Positions 7,406 through 15,566 of a stretch of 64,000 nt of DNA are shown in pieces. A program made the translations under genes and the position numbers. Location of the stretch: contig CAMDQO010000006.1 in assembly GCA_945906105.1 (NCBI GenBank), forward strand, positions 62,001 to 126,000, read 5' to 3'. The notes under the pieces are model-generated. The model made no database searches. It was not told the origin of the DNA and saw only the letters and a list, made by a program, of their open reading frames with translations. The DNA comes from Novosphingobium sp. Chol11 (GTDB taxonomy: Bacteria; Pseudomonadota; Alphaproteobacteria; Sphingomonadales; Sphingomonadaceae). Position 1 is the stretch's first letter; the number at the start of each line of letters is the position of its first letter.

Positions 7406-8581
7406 GTGGACGAACAAACTGACCTTTTCGCGCAGCTGACGCGTCTGCATGCCCAAGGCCTGCTGACTGACGCAGAATTTGAGGCAAAGAAGGATGCACT
7501 TCGCAATCGCAGCCCGAATTCATCTGAAACCGTCGGCGAGGTGGATCAACATGCCAACTCTGGCCGACCATCAAACAAAGCTCGCTTCGCTTATGCGGCC
7601 ACCCTTGGCATCGCCGTGATCGGATTCGTAGGCCTGCTGGCTTCTCAGACTGGCAAGCCTGGCGACGGAAGCACTGCCGGTTCGGCCAATGAGGGCGACA
7701 ATACCGATGCGGCTGGACTTCCGGTATCGCCAGCAGGTGCCGGATGGACGACTACAACCGGACGCGATCCTATGACGGATGTCTCCTACCGGCAGGCAGC
7801 CATCAAACTCGCAGGCCAGCAAGCCGACGCCACCATTCAAGTTTCATGCAGCTCAACTGGTGCCCTGTCGTACACTATTACCACGTTCGACAAATCCGGT
7901 GAAACAACGCCAATGCGCCTCAACGCCGTTGGCGCTCGGATAGTTAACGACTCTGTGGCCGGATCAAGTCAGGTCAATCCCTCGCGCTGGCAGCAGGGCT
8001 ACAGCTTCATCAACTACGAAATCCGCGCGGGTTCAGCTCCAACCGTTCAGCGCACTCAGTATAACCCGCGCTACAACAATCAAATTGAGATCCAAGGCCT
8101 TCCGGCAAGGGACCTTCTTCATTCTCTCGCCACCGCCGACACAGCGACCTTACGTGTGCAAATGCCTTACGGTGATGAAGTCTATCAATGGTCGCAATCG
8201 TCGCAATCTTTCCGGCAGACCGTCGAGACGTGCCCAGCAGTTCCGCCCACCCCTCCTTCCGACCCTGCTAGGTGGGTCCTCAAGGACGGCAAATGGGTCA
8301 TCCAAGATGGGCAACCTCTTAAGCCAACCGGATTTACTTCCGAACAGAAGCGGGCCTTCAAGACCGTGGAAGACCTCGAAGCACAATGCCGAGGCGGTTC
8401 AGGCGACGACCCAGCAACCGAGAAAGCTTGCACGGCCCGCGATGCTGCAACCAGCCGCATGATCGCGACCGGCGTCTGTTGGGGCAAGGAAGACCAAGTG
8501 GAAGCCGAATATACCTACCATCTCTGCGAACGCGGTTCGATCGGGTTCGCAGACTCGCCACAAGGAAGGGGAGCGCGATAA
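7406..8581 (+). CDS. SHOCT-domain membrane-anchored protein
   Basis: The 391-aa protein has three parts. An N-terminal SHOCT-like motif (LTRLHAQGLLTDAEFEAKK) is followed by one transmembrane helix (YAATLGIAVIGFVGLLA, about residues 60-78). The large C-terminal part contains a segment (GWTTTTGRDPMTDVSYRQAA, then ATIQVSCSS) resembling type VI secretion-associated VasI proteins. The C-terminus has six cysteines and is probably exported. The GTG start is preferred over a TTG seven codons earlier because AGAGAGGGA sits 5-6 bases ahead of it. SHOCT domains occur in many unrelated membrane proteins; the function is unknown. Confidence 0.6.
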   Translation: MDEQTDLFAQLTRLHAQGLLTDAEFEAKKDALRNRSPNSSETVGEVDQHANSGRPSNKARFAYAATLGIAVIGFVGLLASQTGKPGDGSTAGSANEGDNTDAAGLPVSPAGAGWTTTTGRDPMTDVSYRQAAIKLAGQQADATIQVSCSSTGALSYTITTFDKSGETTPMRLNAVGARIVNDSVAGSSQVNPSRWQQGYSFINYEIRAGSAPTVQRTQYNPRYNNQIEIQGLPARDLLHSLATADTATLRVQMPYGDEVYQWSQSSQSFRQTVETCPAVPPTPPSDPARWVLKDGKWVIQDGQPLKPTGFTSEQKRAFKTVEDLEAQCRGGSGDDPATEKACTARDAATSRMIATGVCWGKEDQVEAEYTYHLCERGSIGFADSPQGRGAR

Positions 8582-8643
8582 TCTATCGCAGATTTGGCCG
8601 GGAAAACGTGCAAGTGGTGACAAGGTTCACGGCGGTAAGATGA

Positions 8644-9402
8644 ATGCTCTCACACATTCGTGAGGCATCCCTCTGCATGCAGCCAGTCAACCCTCCATCG
8701 CCCCCTGATCAGCCGCGCCTGTCCAAAAGCAAGATCGCGGCGTTGGAGCATTGTCCGCGCCGTCTGTGGCTCCAGGTTCATCGACGCGAGCTTGGCCAAT
8801 TCGATGAAGCGACGTTGGCACTTTTCCAATGCGGCCACTATGTCGGCGAGCTTGCGCGCCATCGCTATGCGCAAGGCCATCTGGTCACGGAAGATCATCT
8901 TCAAGTTCCAGCCGCCATCGCGCGCACCCAGGAACTGCTGACCGCGACCATTCGCCTTCCCATATTTGAGGCTGCATTCGAGCGTGACGGTGTGATCGTT
9001 CGTGCCGACGTGCTCGAACCTGACAACTGGGGCGGCTGGCGTTTGATCGAAGTTAAGAATGCCCGCTCCATCCGATCTTACCAGGTTCGTGATGTAGCAA
9101 CGCAGGTCTGGGTCATCCAAGGCAATGCCGTCTGCCTATCGGCAGCCTTTGTGCGCCATGTCGAACGCCCCCTACGGGCTACCAGCCGCAATCCGACCGT
9201 GAAGTTCATCGATGCCGACGTGACCTTGGAGGCGCAGCGGCTGGCGCAAGGTCGCCAGCCAGTCATCGATCAGGCCCGATCTGTGCTCGAAGGAGGCGAA
9301 CCCGATACCAAGCCATCGACTCATTGCGACCGACCAGCATGTGAATTTCGCAAACATTGTTTAGGACAAGCAGGTTTAACAATCGTTGGGAGCTCATTGT
9401 GA
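8644..9402 (+). CDS. Cas4/DUF2779-like Fe-S PD-(D/E)XK nuclease, stand-alone
   Basis: The 252-aa protein has the RecB/Cas4 nuclease layout. A first cysteine lies in LEHCPRRLWL (C37), catalytic positions are in VIVRADVL (D122) and LIEVKNAR (E136-x-K138), a downstream Gln is in DVATQVWV, and a C-terminal Cys triplet C-x4-C-x5-C spans residues 228-239. One N-terminal plus three C-terminal cysteines is the 4Fe-4S arrangement of Cas4 and AddB. It resembles the N-terminal half of DUF2779 proteins but lacks their exonuclease-like C-terminal half. No cas genes or CRISPR array are nearby. The start could instead be the ATG at 8677. It is coupled to the next small ORF. Confidence 0.7.
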   Translation: MLSHIREASLCMQPVNPPSPPDQPRLSKSKIAALEHCPRRLWLQVHRRELGQFDEATLALFQCGHYVGELARHRYAQGHLVTEDHLQVPAAIARTQELLTATIRLPIFEAAFERDGVIVRADVLEPDNWGGWRLIEVKNARSIRSYQVRDVATQVWVIQGNAVCLSAAFVRHVERPLRATSRNPTVKFIDADVTLEAQRLAQGRQPVIDQARSVLEGGEPDTKPSTHCDRPACEFRKHCLGQAGLTIVGSSL

Positions 9403-9608
9403 CCACAGCCGATGCAGAAGCTTTCGCTTGCTCAGCGGTGACCGTGATCGCATTCCTGATGGAGGACAACGCGCCCATAGCCGTCCGACGTCTGCCTGCT
9501 GATCCGCTCGATGCAGCCCGTGTCTTGGCTCAACTCAAACAAGTCGGAGTCGAGATTGCGGCCTTGGCTCAAGCTGCAATTTCAGCGCGAGCCATGCAGT
9601 TCTCTTAG
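9399..9608 (+). CDS. Small hypothetical protein coupled to Cas4-like nuclease, 69 aa
   Basis: A GTG overlapping the stop codon of the nuclease gene, with GGGAG six bases upstream, opens a 69-aa frame. The product starts MTTADAEAF and contains SAVTVIAFLMEDNAPIAVRR and a helical Ala-rich C-terminus. No family is recognised. The overlapping stop/start and good ribosome site are the main evidence that it is real. Confidence 0.45.
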   Translation: MTTADAEAFACSAVTVIAFLMEDNAPIAVRRLPADPLDAARVLAQLKQVGVEIAALAQAAISARAMQFS

Positions 9609-9746
9609 CTGAAAGTCTGAGATTGCGGACGATCCGGAATGGCGGGTTTTGGCAACATGACGGCAATAGCCGTCACTCCGGATGCGACGTCAGCGATGTA
9701 CCAATCCGGAAATCCGCCAAGCGAATGGCAGCATCATAAACTTGCC

Positions 9747-9764
9747 ACTGACCATTCAGTCAGT
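9747..9764. promoter_or_regulatory. Palindromic operator for the TetR regulator
   Basis: ACTGAC-CATTCA-GTCAGT is a perfect 6-bp-arm inverted repeat with a 6-bp spacer, ending 12 bases before the tetR start codon. Its size, symmetry and place fit a TetR-family operator overlapping the promoter of tetR and the PQQ dehydrogenase gene behind it. Confidence 0.65.
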
Positions 9765-9776
9765 CATATTGCGAAT

Positions 9777-10415
9777 ATGAGCTTCGATTCATCGCCAAAA
9801 CGAAACGGTCCGGAGATTCGCCAAGCATTGATTCTCGAGGAAGCGATCAAGTCGATCAGCGAACGCGGCTATTTCGGCTTCCGGATTCAGGATCTGGCGC
9901 AGCGGTGCGGGCTTACCAATGGCGGAGTGCTCTATCATTTCGCCTCGAAGGAAGAGTTGCTGCTGGCCGTCCTCGATGAGCGCGAGCGCCGGGAAGTGCT
10001 CGCAGTTCGTCAAGCAACGGGGATAGATCCGCTTGAGCGAGGCGATAGACCTCTGACCTTGCCCGAGGTAAAGTCGGTTCTCCGCGCGATTGTGGCCCGC
10101 GGTGCCGATCAGCCGGAGATCGTCCGCCTTCTGCATGTGCTGAATGCCGAGGCGCTCCACGAGGGACATCCGGCGCACGGCTACTTCATCGACCGTGAGG
10201 CTCGCGTGCTCGGCGCCTTCGCCGACATGATCCGTCCCTTCAGCAAGTGCCCGGAGCGCGTGGCGCGAAAGATTCTCGCGCTCGCTTACGGGCTGGAAAT
10301 TCAATGGCTGCGTAGCGGCTGCACAATTGACCTCGTCGACGAATGGGATCGTGCCCTCACGGAGGTGCTTACCTCGCCCACAATCTTGGCGACCTTGGAG
10401 CCAGTGAATGACTGA
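9777..10415 (+). CDS. TetR/AcrR-family transcriptional regulator
   Basis: The 212-aa protein has an N-terminal TetR helix-turn-helix (AIKSISERGYFGFRIQDLAQ, then TNGGVLYHFASKEELLLAVL) and an all-helical ligand domain. The start MSFDSSPKRNG is preferred because a longer frame back to 9639 would run through the palindromic operator. Its end overlaps the PQQ dehydrogenase start by 8 bp, so it very likely regulates itself and that enzyme. The ligand is unknown. Confidence 0.9.
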   Translation: MSFDSSPKRNGPEIRQALILEEAIKSISERGYFGFRIQDLAQRCGLTNGGVLYHFASKEELLLAVLDERERREVLAVRQATGIDPLERGDRPLTLPEVKSVLRAIVARGADQPEIVRLLHVLNAEALHEGHPAHGYFIDREARVLGAFADMIRPFSKCPERVARKILALAYGLEIQWLRSGCTIDLVDEWDRALTEVLTSPTILATLEPVND

Positions 10416-12597
10416 AGATCGGATTGTCCATCGCACGACCAAAAGTCGGCATCGCCTGTTTCTATGCGTAAGTGCATCTTTGCTTCTGGCCGGCCTTGGC
10501 GCCAGCACAGGCGGTGCCCGGCCGTCAGGTTCGAACACAGATTGGCCAGTTTACGGCGGTAGCAAGGCGGGCGAGCGCTTTACGGCTTTGAAGCAGATCA
10601 CTCCCGCCAATGTCAGGCAGCTTGCCGAAGCCTGGCGGGTCGAGACCGGGCCAGGAGGTCTCCAGACCAGCCCGATCATGATTGGCCGGGTGCTCTACAT
10701 CTGCGCGCCCGATCAAAGCGTCATGGCGCTCGATGCAGCCACGGGCAGGCAGATCTGGCGCTTCTCGTCGCCAACAGCCGGATTTCAGCCGGTCAGGGGC
10801 CTGACCTGGTGGCAGCAGGGAGGCGAGCGCCGGTTGTTCGCCAGTTCGTCCACGTTCCTCTACGCACTCGATCCGGCGACCGGTGCGCCGATCAAGAGCT
10901 TCGGCACAGACGGCCGGATCGATCTGCGCGAAGGGTTGGGCCGCGATCCTCAGGCATTGGCGGTATTCCTGACCACGCCCGGGATCATCTACCGCGACCT
11001 GATCATTACAGGTTTCCGCACCGGCGAAGGTGCGCCGTCCGCTCCCGGCGACATTCGCGCGTTCGATGTGCGGACCGGAAAGCTGCGCTGGTCGTTCAAA
11101 ACCATTCCCAGCGATGGTGAACCCGGATCCGAGCATTGGCCGACCAATGCTCGGAACACGACGGGCGGGGCCAACAACTGGGCTGGTATGGCGCTCGATG
11201 AAAAGCGCGGGATGGTCTTTGTGCCGACCGGTTCGGCCGTGTCCGACTTCTATGGCGCGGGGCGCCCGGGCGACAACCGCCATGCCAACTCGCTGCTTGC
11301 CCTCGATGCCGCGACGGGGCAACTCCGCTGGAGCTTCCAGGCGGTTCATCACGACCTTTGGGACCGCGACTTTGGCACGCCGCCTACCTTGCTGACGGTC
11401 CGCCGAAATGGTCAACCGGTGGACGTCGTTGCCCAGGCCAACAAGCAGGGCTTCCTGTTCGTCCTCGAACGCGAGACCGGCAAGTCTATATTCCCGATCG
11501 AGGAGCGGCCGGTCTCGCAAAGCAAGGTTCCGGGCGAACGAACCTCTGCCACCCAGCCTTTCCCTACCCTGCCAAGACCCCTGGCCCGCCAGCGCCTGAG
11601 TGAGGACATGCTGACCACCCGGACGCCTGCGAGTCATGCGGCTGTTCTGGACGCCTATCGCCAGATGCAGAGCGGCGAAGCGTTCACCCCGCTGGGAACC
11701 GAGGGCAAGACAGTTGTGATGCCAGGCTTCGATGGCGGACCTGACTGGGGCGGTGCCGCCGTCGATCCAGGACGCGGTATCCTCTATCTCAATTCGCAGG
11801 ACACCCCGTCGATGGGCGGATTGCAGGAAAACAAGCCCAGCGCGCAGACCAGCCCCGGCAAGATGATCTACGATCAGAATTGTGCCGCCTGCCATGGTCT
11901 TGAACGGAAGGGCAATCCGCCAGATTTTCCTTCGCTGGTTGGCCTCTCCAAGCGTCTGGACCGGCCCACTACCGAAGCTATTATCGTGAGCGGCAAAGGG
12001 CGGATGCCCGGTTTTCCTCAACTCTCGGTGAACGAGAAGAACGCTCTGCTCGGCTATGTTCTAGATACCGCAGGGGTCGAGGGTATGGCAGCCTATCTCG
12101 CGATGCCGCCCGCCATGCTTGCGGAATACCGCCGGATGGCGGGAAGCCGGCAGGATCGATACCTATTCACGGGCTACGAAAAATTCCGTGACCCGGATGG
12201 CTATCCGGCAGTCGTCCCGCCCTGGGGAACGCTGAACGCCATTGACCTCAACACAGGGGCCTATCTCTGGACCGTGCCGCTTGGCGAACACCCTGAACTG
12301 GTCAAGGCAGGTTTGGGCGTGACAGGAAGCGACAACTACGGTGGCCCCTTGCTGACCGCATCTCGCCTGCTGTTCATCGGCGCAACCGTTTATGACCGCA
12401 AGTTTCGCGCTTTCGACGCTCGCAACGGACACATCGTGTGGGAAACCATGCTCCCCTATGCCGGTGTTGCAACACCGATCAGTTATTCTGTAGATGGCCG
12501 TCAGTATGTCGTCATTGCCACCAGTGGCTCGCGCGATCCGAAGGGGCCTCAGGGTTCGGCTTACGTCGCTTACACGTTGCCCAGTCAGACTAAATAA
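10408..12597 (+). CDS. PQQ-dependent dehydrogenase with inserted cytochrome c domain
   Basis: The 729-aa quinoprotein opens with a signal peptide (residues 10-40, ending near GGARPSG), so it acts in the periplasm. Propeller motifs are visible: DWPVYGGSKAGERFTALKQI near the start, GRQIWRFSSP and GKLRWSFKT (W-docking type repeats), NYGGPLLTASRL and VWETMLPYAGVATPISYSVD near the end. A c-type heme segment (CAACHG, about residue 492, with candidate Met ligand in GKGRMPGF) is inserted late in the propeller. The fold matches PQQ glucose-dehydrogenase-like quinoproteins that oxidise sugars or alcohols and pass electrons to heme; the substrate is unknown. No PQQ synthesis genes lie in the window. It is coupled to tetR by overlap. 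Confidence 0.85.
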   Translation: MTEDRIVHRTTKSRHRLFLCVSASLLLAGLGASTGGARPSGSNTDWPVYGGSKAGERFTALKQITPANVRQLAEAWRVETGPGGLQTSPIMIGRVLYICAPDQSVMALDAATGRQIWRFSSPTAGFQPVRGLTWWQQGGERRLFASSSTFLYALDPATGAPIKSFGTDGRIDLREGLGRDPQALAVFLTTPGIIYRDLIITGFRTGEGAPSAPGDIRAFDVRTGKLRWSFKTIPSDGEPGSEHWPTNARNTTGGANNWAGMALDEKRGMVFVPTGSAVSDFYGAGRPGDNRHANSLLALDAATGQLRWSFQAVHHDLWDRDFGTPPTLLTVRRNGQPVDVVAQANKQGFLFVLERETGKSIFPIEERPVSQSKVPGERTSATQPFPTLPRPLARQRLSEDMLTTRTPASHAAVLDAYRQMQSGEAFTPLGTEGKTVVMPGFDGGPDWGGAAVDPGRGILYLNSQDTPSMGGLQENKPSAQTSPGKMIYDQNCAACHGLERKGNPPDFPSLVGLSKRLDRPTTEAIIVSGKGRMPGFPQLSVNEKNALLGYVLDTAGVEGMAAYLAMPPAMLAEYRRMAGSRQDRYLFTGYEKFRDPDGYPAVVPPWGTLNAIDLNTGAYLWTVPLGEHPELVKAGLGVTGSDNYGGPLLTASRLLFIGATVYDRKFRAFDARNGHIVWETMLPYAGVATPISYSVDGRQYVVIATSGSRDPKGPQGSAYVAYTLPSQTK

Positions 12598-12748
12598 CCC
12601 GGGCATCGAGTTCGCCAAGACGTGTCGGATCGAATGCGAATTCACTCCTAACCAACGGCAGGTTCTGGAAGAAGAGCTCAGGCCGGGGAACGTCGGCTTT
12701 GGCAGCGTAAGCTGATCTCGATGGCCAATTGAACAACTTCAACGAGAC

Positions 12749-12760
12749 GAATTCGAATTC
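12749..12760. promoter_or_regulatory. 12-bp palindrome upstream of nuclease gene
   Basis: GAATTCGAATTC is a perfect palindrome in the 202-bp gap between the PQQ dehydrogenase and the PD-(D/E)XK gene, 39 bases before that start. It could be an operator; nothing else in the gap is recognisable. Confidence 0.3.
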
Positions 12761-12799
12761 TCCGTGCCCCGCAGTTCGCGGCTGGCACTGGAGAATTCA

Positions 12800-13864
12800 A
12801 TGATCCCCGAACCCCGCAATCCGATTACGCAGTTGCCAATCGTACCGCTCAAGGTGCTGAAGGCACACCGGGTCTGCGAATCCTACGATAACCGGTTTCG
12901 ATCCTGCGCACGCCTGCTTCAGGCGCTGTGGCGTGAACGCCAGGGCCTGCCCATCGGCACGTTCACTAACAACCAGGGCGGCAAGCGTCGGATCGGCTCG
13001 CTGCTCGCCGAAGGCTCAGCCGACGAAGGGCGTAATTTCCTGACCCCGGAGATCGCCGAAGTCGCGCGGCTGGAGACGGTGTACCAGGAACCAGGTGCGA
13101 TGATCGACCGCTCAAGGCTTTTCGGCAACCTTCTCTCGTCGATGCCAATGTGTTTCAATTTGTTTGGCCCGCTGCGTCGCGATCTGGACCTGGCAGCGAA
13201 GATTCTGCGCGCAATGGTGCCGGGTATCGACATCAAGGCCGTGCTCCATGTCTGGTTCGAGCACTCACCGGGCAGAAAAGATCCGACCCTGACAGGCGAC
13301 CGTTCGGCATTCGACGTTGCGTTCGTGTACGAGCGCAGCGACGGTAAAACCGGCTTGGTCGCAGTCGAAACCAAGTACAGCGAGTCCGGACAGGAACCTG
13401 CACCACTCGAGCCCAATCCCCGCTACGACGCTCTTGCCCGCGCATCCGGCCTGTTCAAGGAACCGAGCCATGCGGCGCTGCGGGTGAACCCGCTACAGCA
13501 GCATTTTCGCGAACATCTCCTCGCGCAAGCGACTGTGATGCGCGGAGACCACGCCGAAGCCTATTTCGTGCTTGTTGCCCCCCGCCACAACCACCTCGTC
13601 CAGAACGCGGCCCGGCTCTATTCCAGCTTTCTCGCGAAGCCCGGCAAGTCGCAGGTGCCATTCGTCAGCATCGAGCTGGAACAAGTGATCGAAGCATACG
13701 GCTGGGCGGGCCAGGAAATCCATGCGCTCGACATGTGGGAACGATATTGCGACTGGTGGAAAGTCGATGAAGTCGTGCGCGATGCCCTGCGGGCCAGTGG
13801 GAAGACTTGGCTGGCTGAGCCGGCGGTCTCAAAGCCCGTCGCGCTGATCGGCAAGGCCGCCTGA
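12800..13864 (+). CDS. PD-(D/E)XK nuclease-fold protein (putative restriction-type)
   Basis: The 354-aa protein contains a PD-(D/E)XK-like core: LTGDRSAFDVAFVYE supplies an Asp (about residue 172) and GLVAVETKYSE supplies E-x-K (about 190-192), followed by helical segments with paired Arg/His (LQQHFREHLLAQ). From memory it resembles PGN_0703-type putative restriction endonucleases; I could not verify this. The start ATG (MIPEPRNP) has GGAG six bases upstream; a GTG 12 codons earlier is possible. It is followed after one base by DUF2958 and then the 137-aa ORF, so the three probably form one transcript. Confidence 0.65.
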   Translation: MIPEPRNPITQLPIVPLKVLKAHRVCESYDNRFRSCARLLQALWRERQGLPIGTFTNNQGGKRRIGSLLAEGSADEGRNFLTPEIAEVARLETVYQEPGAMIDRSRLFGNLLSSMPMCFNLFGPLRRDLDLAAKILRAMVPGIDIKAVLHVWFEHSPGRKDPTLTGDRSAFDVAFVYERSDGKTGLVAVETKYSESGQEPAPLEPNPRYDALARASGLFKEPSHAALRVNPLQQHFREHLLAQATVMRGDHAEAYFVLVAPRHNHLVQNAARLYSSFLAKPGKSQVPFVSIELEQVIEAYGWAGQEIHALDMWERYCDWWKVDEVVRDALRASGKTWLAEPAVSKPVALIGKAA

Positions 13865-13865
13865 A

Positions 13866-14234
13866 ATGGCCTGGCCTAGTGTAGAGCGGCCCGCCTTCAT
13901 TCCCGAGTCCGATTACAACGAACTCCTCGCCAACGGTCACCGCACCGCTGGCGGGGACCAGTTCGATCCGCAGCCGGTGGTCAAGCTGTTCACGCCTGAT
14001 GCGCAGGCAACATGGCTTTTGTCGGAAATCGATCCCGACGACGAGGACCGGGCATTCGGCCTCTGCGATCTTGGCCTTGGCATGCCTGAAATCGGCTGGG
14101 TGAGCCTGAGCGAGCTAGCCACCCTTCGAGGGCCGATGGGGCTGCCCATCGAACGCGACGAATGGTTCGTGGCCGATGCCGAACTATCTGTCTATGCTGC
14201 CAGTGCGCGCCTCGATGGCCGCATCGTGGCGTGA
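13866..14234 (+). CDS. DUF2958 domain protein
   Basis: The 122-aa protein matches the DUF2958 pattern throughout: PVVKLFTPDAQATWLLSEID, then RAFGLCDLGLGMPEIGWVSL, then GPMGLPIERDEWFVAD. DUF2958 proteins are common on plasmids and integrative elements of proteobacteria, often near ArdC-like genes, and have no established function. The ATG begins right after the nuclease stop codon, and its TGA overlaps the next GTG start (GTGA). Confidence 0.85.
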   Translation: MAWPSVERPAFIPESDYNELLANGHRTAGGDQFDPQPVVKLFTPDAQATWLLSEIDPDDEDRAFGLCDLGLGMPEIGWVSLSELATLRGPMGLPIERDEWFVADAELSVYAASARLDGRIVA

Positions 14235-14644
14235 CCGAGGTTGGCCACTTCTGGTTTGTTCCTGCCAACATCAAGACCTACTCAGCCTTGGTGGCTGACA
14301 TGGTTCCTGCACATGAAGCGCGCGGCAAGGACGGACTAAGGATCGGTCCACGCAGCAAGCGTGAGTTCTGGGATGCGCTTGCCTCGCGCGATCCGCGCTG
14401 GTTGCGACGGCACGGCTGGCCCATCTCGATTGCTGGTCGCGCAGCGGGCGATTTTCCTGGAGGAACCGTTGCATTCCATCTGGCTTCGCGAAGCGTTCTG
14501 CTATCCGTCGATCCGGCGGTGTCATCGCCCGACTATCTGCGCGAGCTTGCTGCCCATTTCGGATTTGAGTGCCGAAGCGCCAAGGTAAGCCTGTCCAGAC
14601 GAAACCTGGCTGACCAGGTCGGACCGCCCAAACCTTGGTATTGA
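14231..14644 (+). CDS. Hypothetical protein, 137 aa
   Basis: A GTG overlapping the DUF2958 stop opens this frame (VTEVGHFWFVPANIKTY). The protein is soluble and basic, with an ADMVPAHEARGKDGLRIGP segment and a C-terminal region with two short helices. It has no recognised domain. Translational coupling to DUF2958 supports it as the third gene of the nuclease unit. Confidence 0.5.
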   Translation: MTEVGHFWFVPANIKTYSALVADMVPAHEARGKDGLRIGPRSKREFWDALASRDPRWLRRHGWPISIAGRAAGDFPGGTVAFHLASRSVLLSVDPAVSSPDYLRELAAHFGFECRSAKVSLSRRNLADQVGPPKPWY

Positions 14645-14681
14645 GCGAAATCGCCGACCGTGCATGCGGCTGGGGGACAAG

Positions 14682-14707
14682 AAAAAACGCGGTCTTCCTG
14701 TGACCGC
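14682..14707 (-). terminator. Rho-independent terminator of restriction operon
   Basis: Read on the minus strand, GCGGTC-ACAGGAA-GACCGC forms a 6-bp stem followed by G and six T (plus-strand A run at 14682-14687). It lies 130 bp past the end of the YgjP-like gene, the last gene of the minus-strand restriction operon. The plus-strand 137-aa ORF ends on the other side. Confidence 0.7.
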
Positions 14708-14837
14708 CTATCAAAATGCCGTCACATAATCCTATGTTTTTAATGGATAAACATGGCCTTCGGATCGCGCGGTCTGCGACTTCACAAAACTCGCAGGTCA
14801 ATCCGGGCACCGCCGAGTGGCTACCCTCCGCTTCAAA

Positions 14838-15566
14838 TTATGCGACCAGCAACTGCTCTGCGTACCCATCAAGCTCTTGTTTCCAGGCCTTCCAGCTTGG
14901 GCAGTACCGGCCCAACAGGGCATAAAAGCTCTTGCTGTGGTTGTGTTCAACCAGGTGGCAGAGCTCGTGCAGGAGCACATATTCGATGCAGTGGGCTGGT
15001 GCCTTGATCAGCGCCGGATTGAGGCTCAGCCGCCCAGCCGGGGAACAGCTTCCCCACTGCTTTTCCATGGTCAGGAGCTGGAATTCAGGGACAGTGCCGA
15101 CTTCTTCGAACCGGTCGACCAGCTCCGCAAGCTTACGTGAAAAATGCGCTATCGCCTTTTCGCGATACCAGGCGGTGAGGCGGCGGCGAACTGCAACTGG
15201 GTCTGTGACCGGCAAGACAACCTCGATCCGCCCTCGCCAAAGCCTGACCCTTGAAGTGCCGCGCTCACCAGCCACGACAATAAGCTTGAAGCGCCGCCCG
15301 AGGTAGAAGTGCGATTCACCACTGACATAGGTTCGAGGCAGCGCAAACTTCTTGGCGCTCTTGGCCGCCTCGACGTGCCGGACGATCCACCGCGCGCGCT
15401 TTTGAACGGCTTCGGCAACCTTGCTGGACGGTAAGCCCAACGGCTTTTCTACCTCGACTTCACCGTCGGGACCGACGTGGATACGGACCCGCGTTGCCAG
15501 CCGCTCGTTCTCGACGATCCGGTATGCGATCTCATCGTCCCCGTAGCGCAGCTTGCCAAGCATCAC
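14838..15566 (-). CDS. YgjP/SprT-like zinc metallopeptidase (DUF45)
   Basis: The 242-aa protein shows the DUF45/M48-like signature: EKQWGSCSPAGRLSLNPALI followed by the zinc motif LLHELCHLVEHNH (HELCH near residue 195) and SKSFYALLGRYCPSWK. Such genes are frequent companions of type I restriction operons, where their role is unknown. Its start overlaps the hsdR stop by four bases (ATGA), making it the last gene of that operon, and a terminator follows. Confidence 0.88.
   Translation of the reverse strand: MMLGKLRYGDDEIAYRIVENERLATRVRIHVGPDGEVEVEKPLGLPSSKVAEAVQKRARWIVRHVEAAKSAKKFALPRTYVSGESHFYLGRRFKLIVVAGERGTSRVRLWRGRIEVVLPVTDPVAVRRRLTAWYREKAIAHFSRKLAELVDRFEEVGTVPEFQLLTMEKQWGSCSPAGRLSLNPALIKAPAHCIEYVLLHELCHLVEHNHSKSFYALLGRYCPSWKAWKQELDGYAEQLLVA

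Noticed and set aside
8644..9402. CRISPR-associated cas4 with a nearby array
   Set aside because: No direct-repeat array or other cas gene anywhere in the window, so the nuclease is called Cas4-like only.
10525..12021. 498-aa minus-strand frame inside the PQQ dehydrogenase gene
   Set aside because: Opposite strand of a gene with clear quinoprotein motifs; product lacks any recognisable domain.
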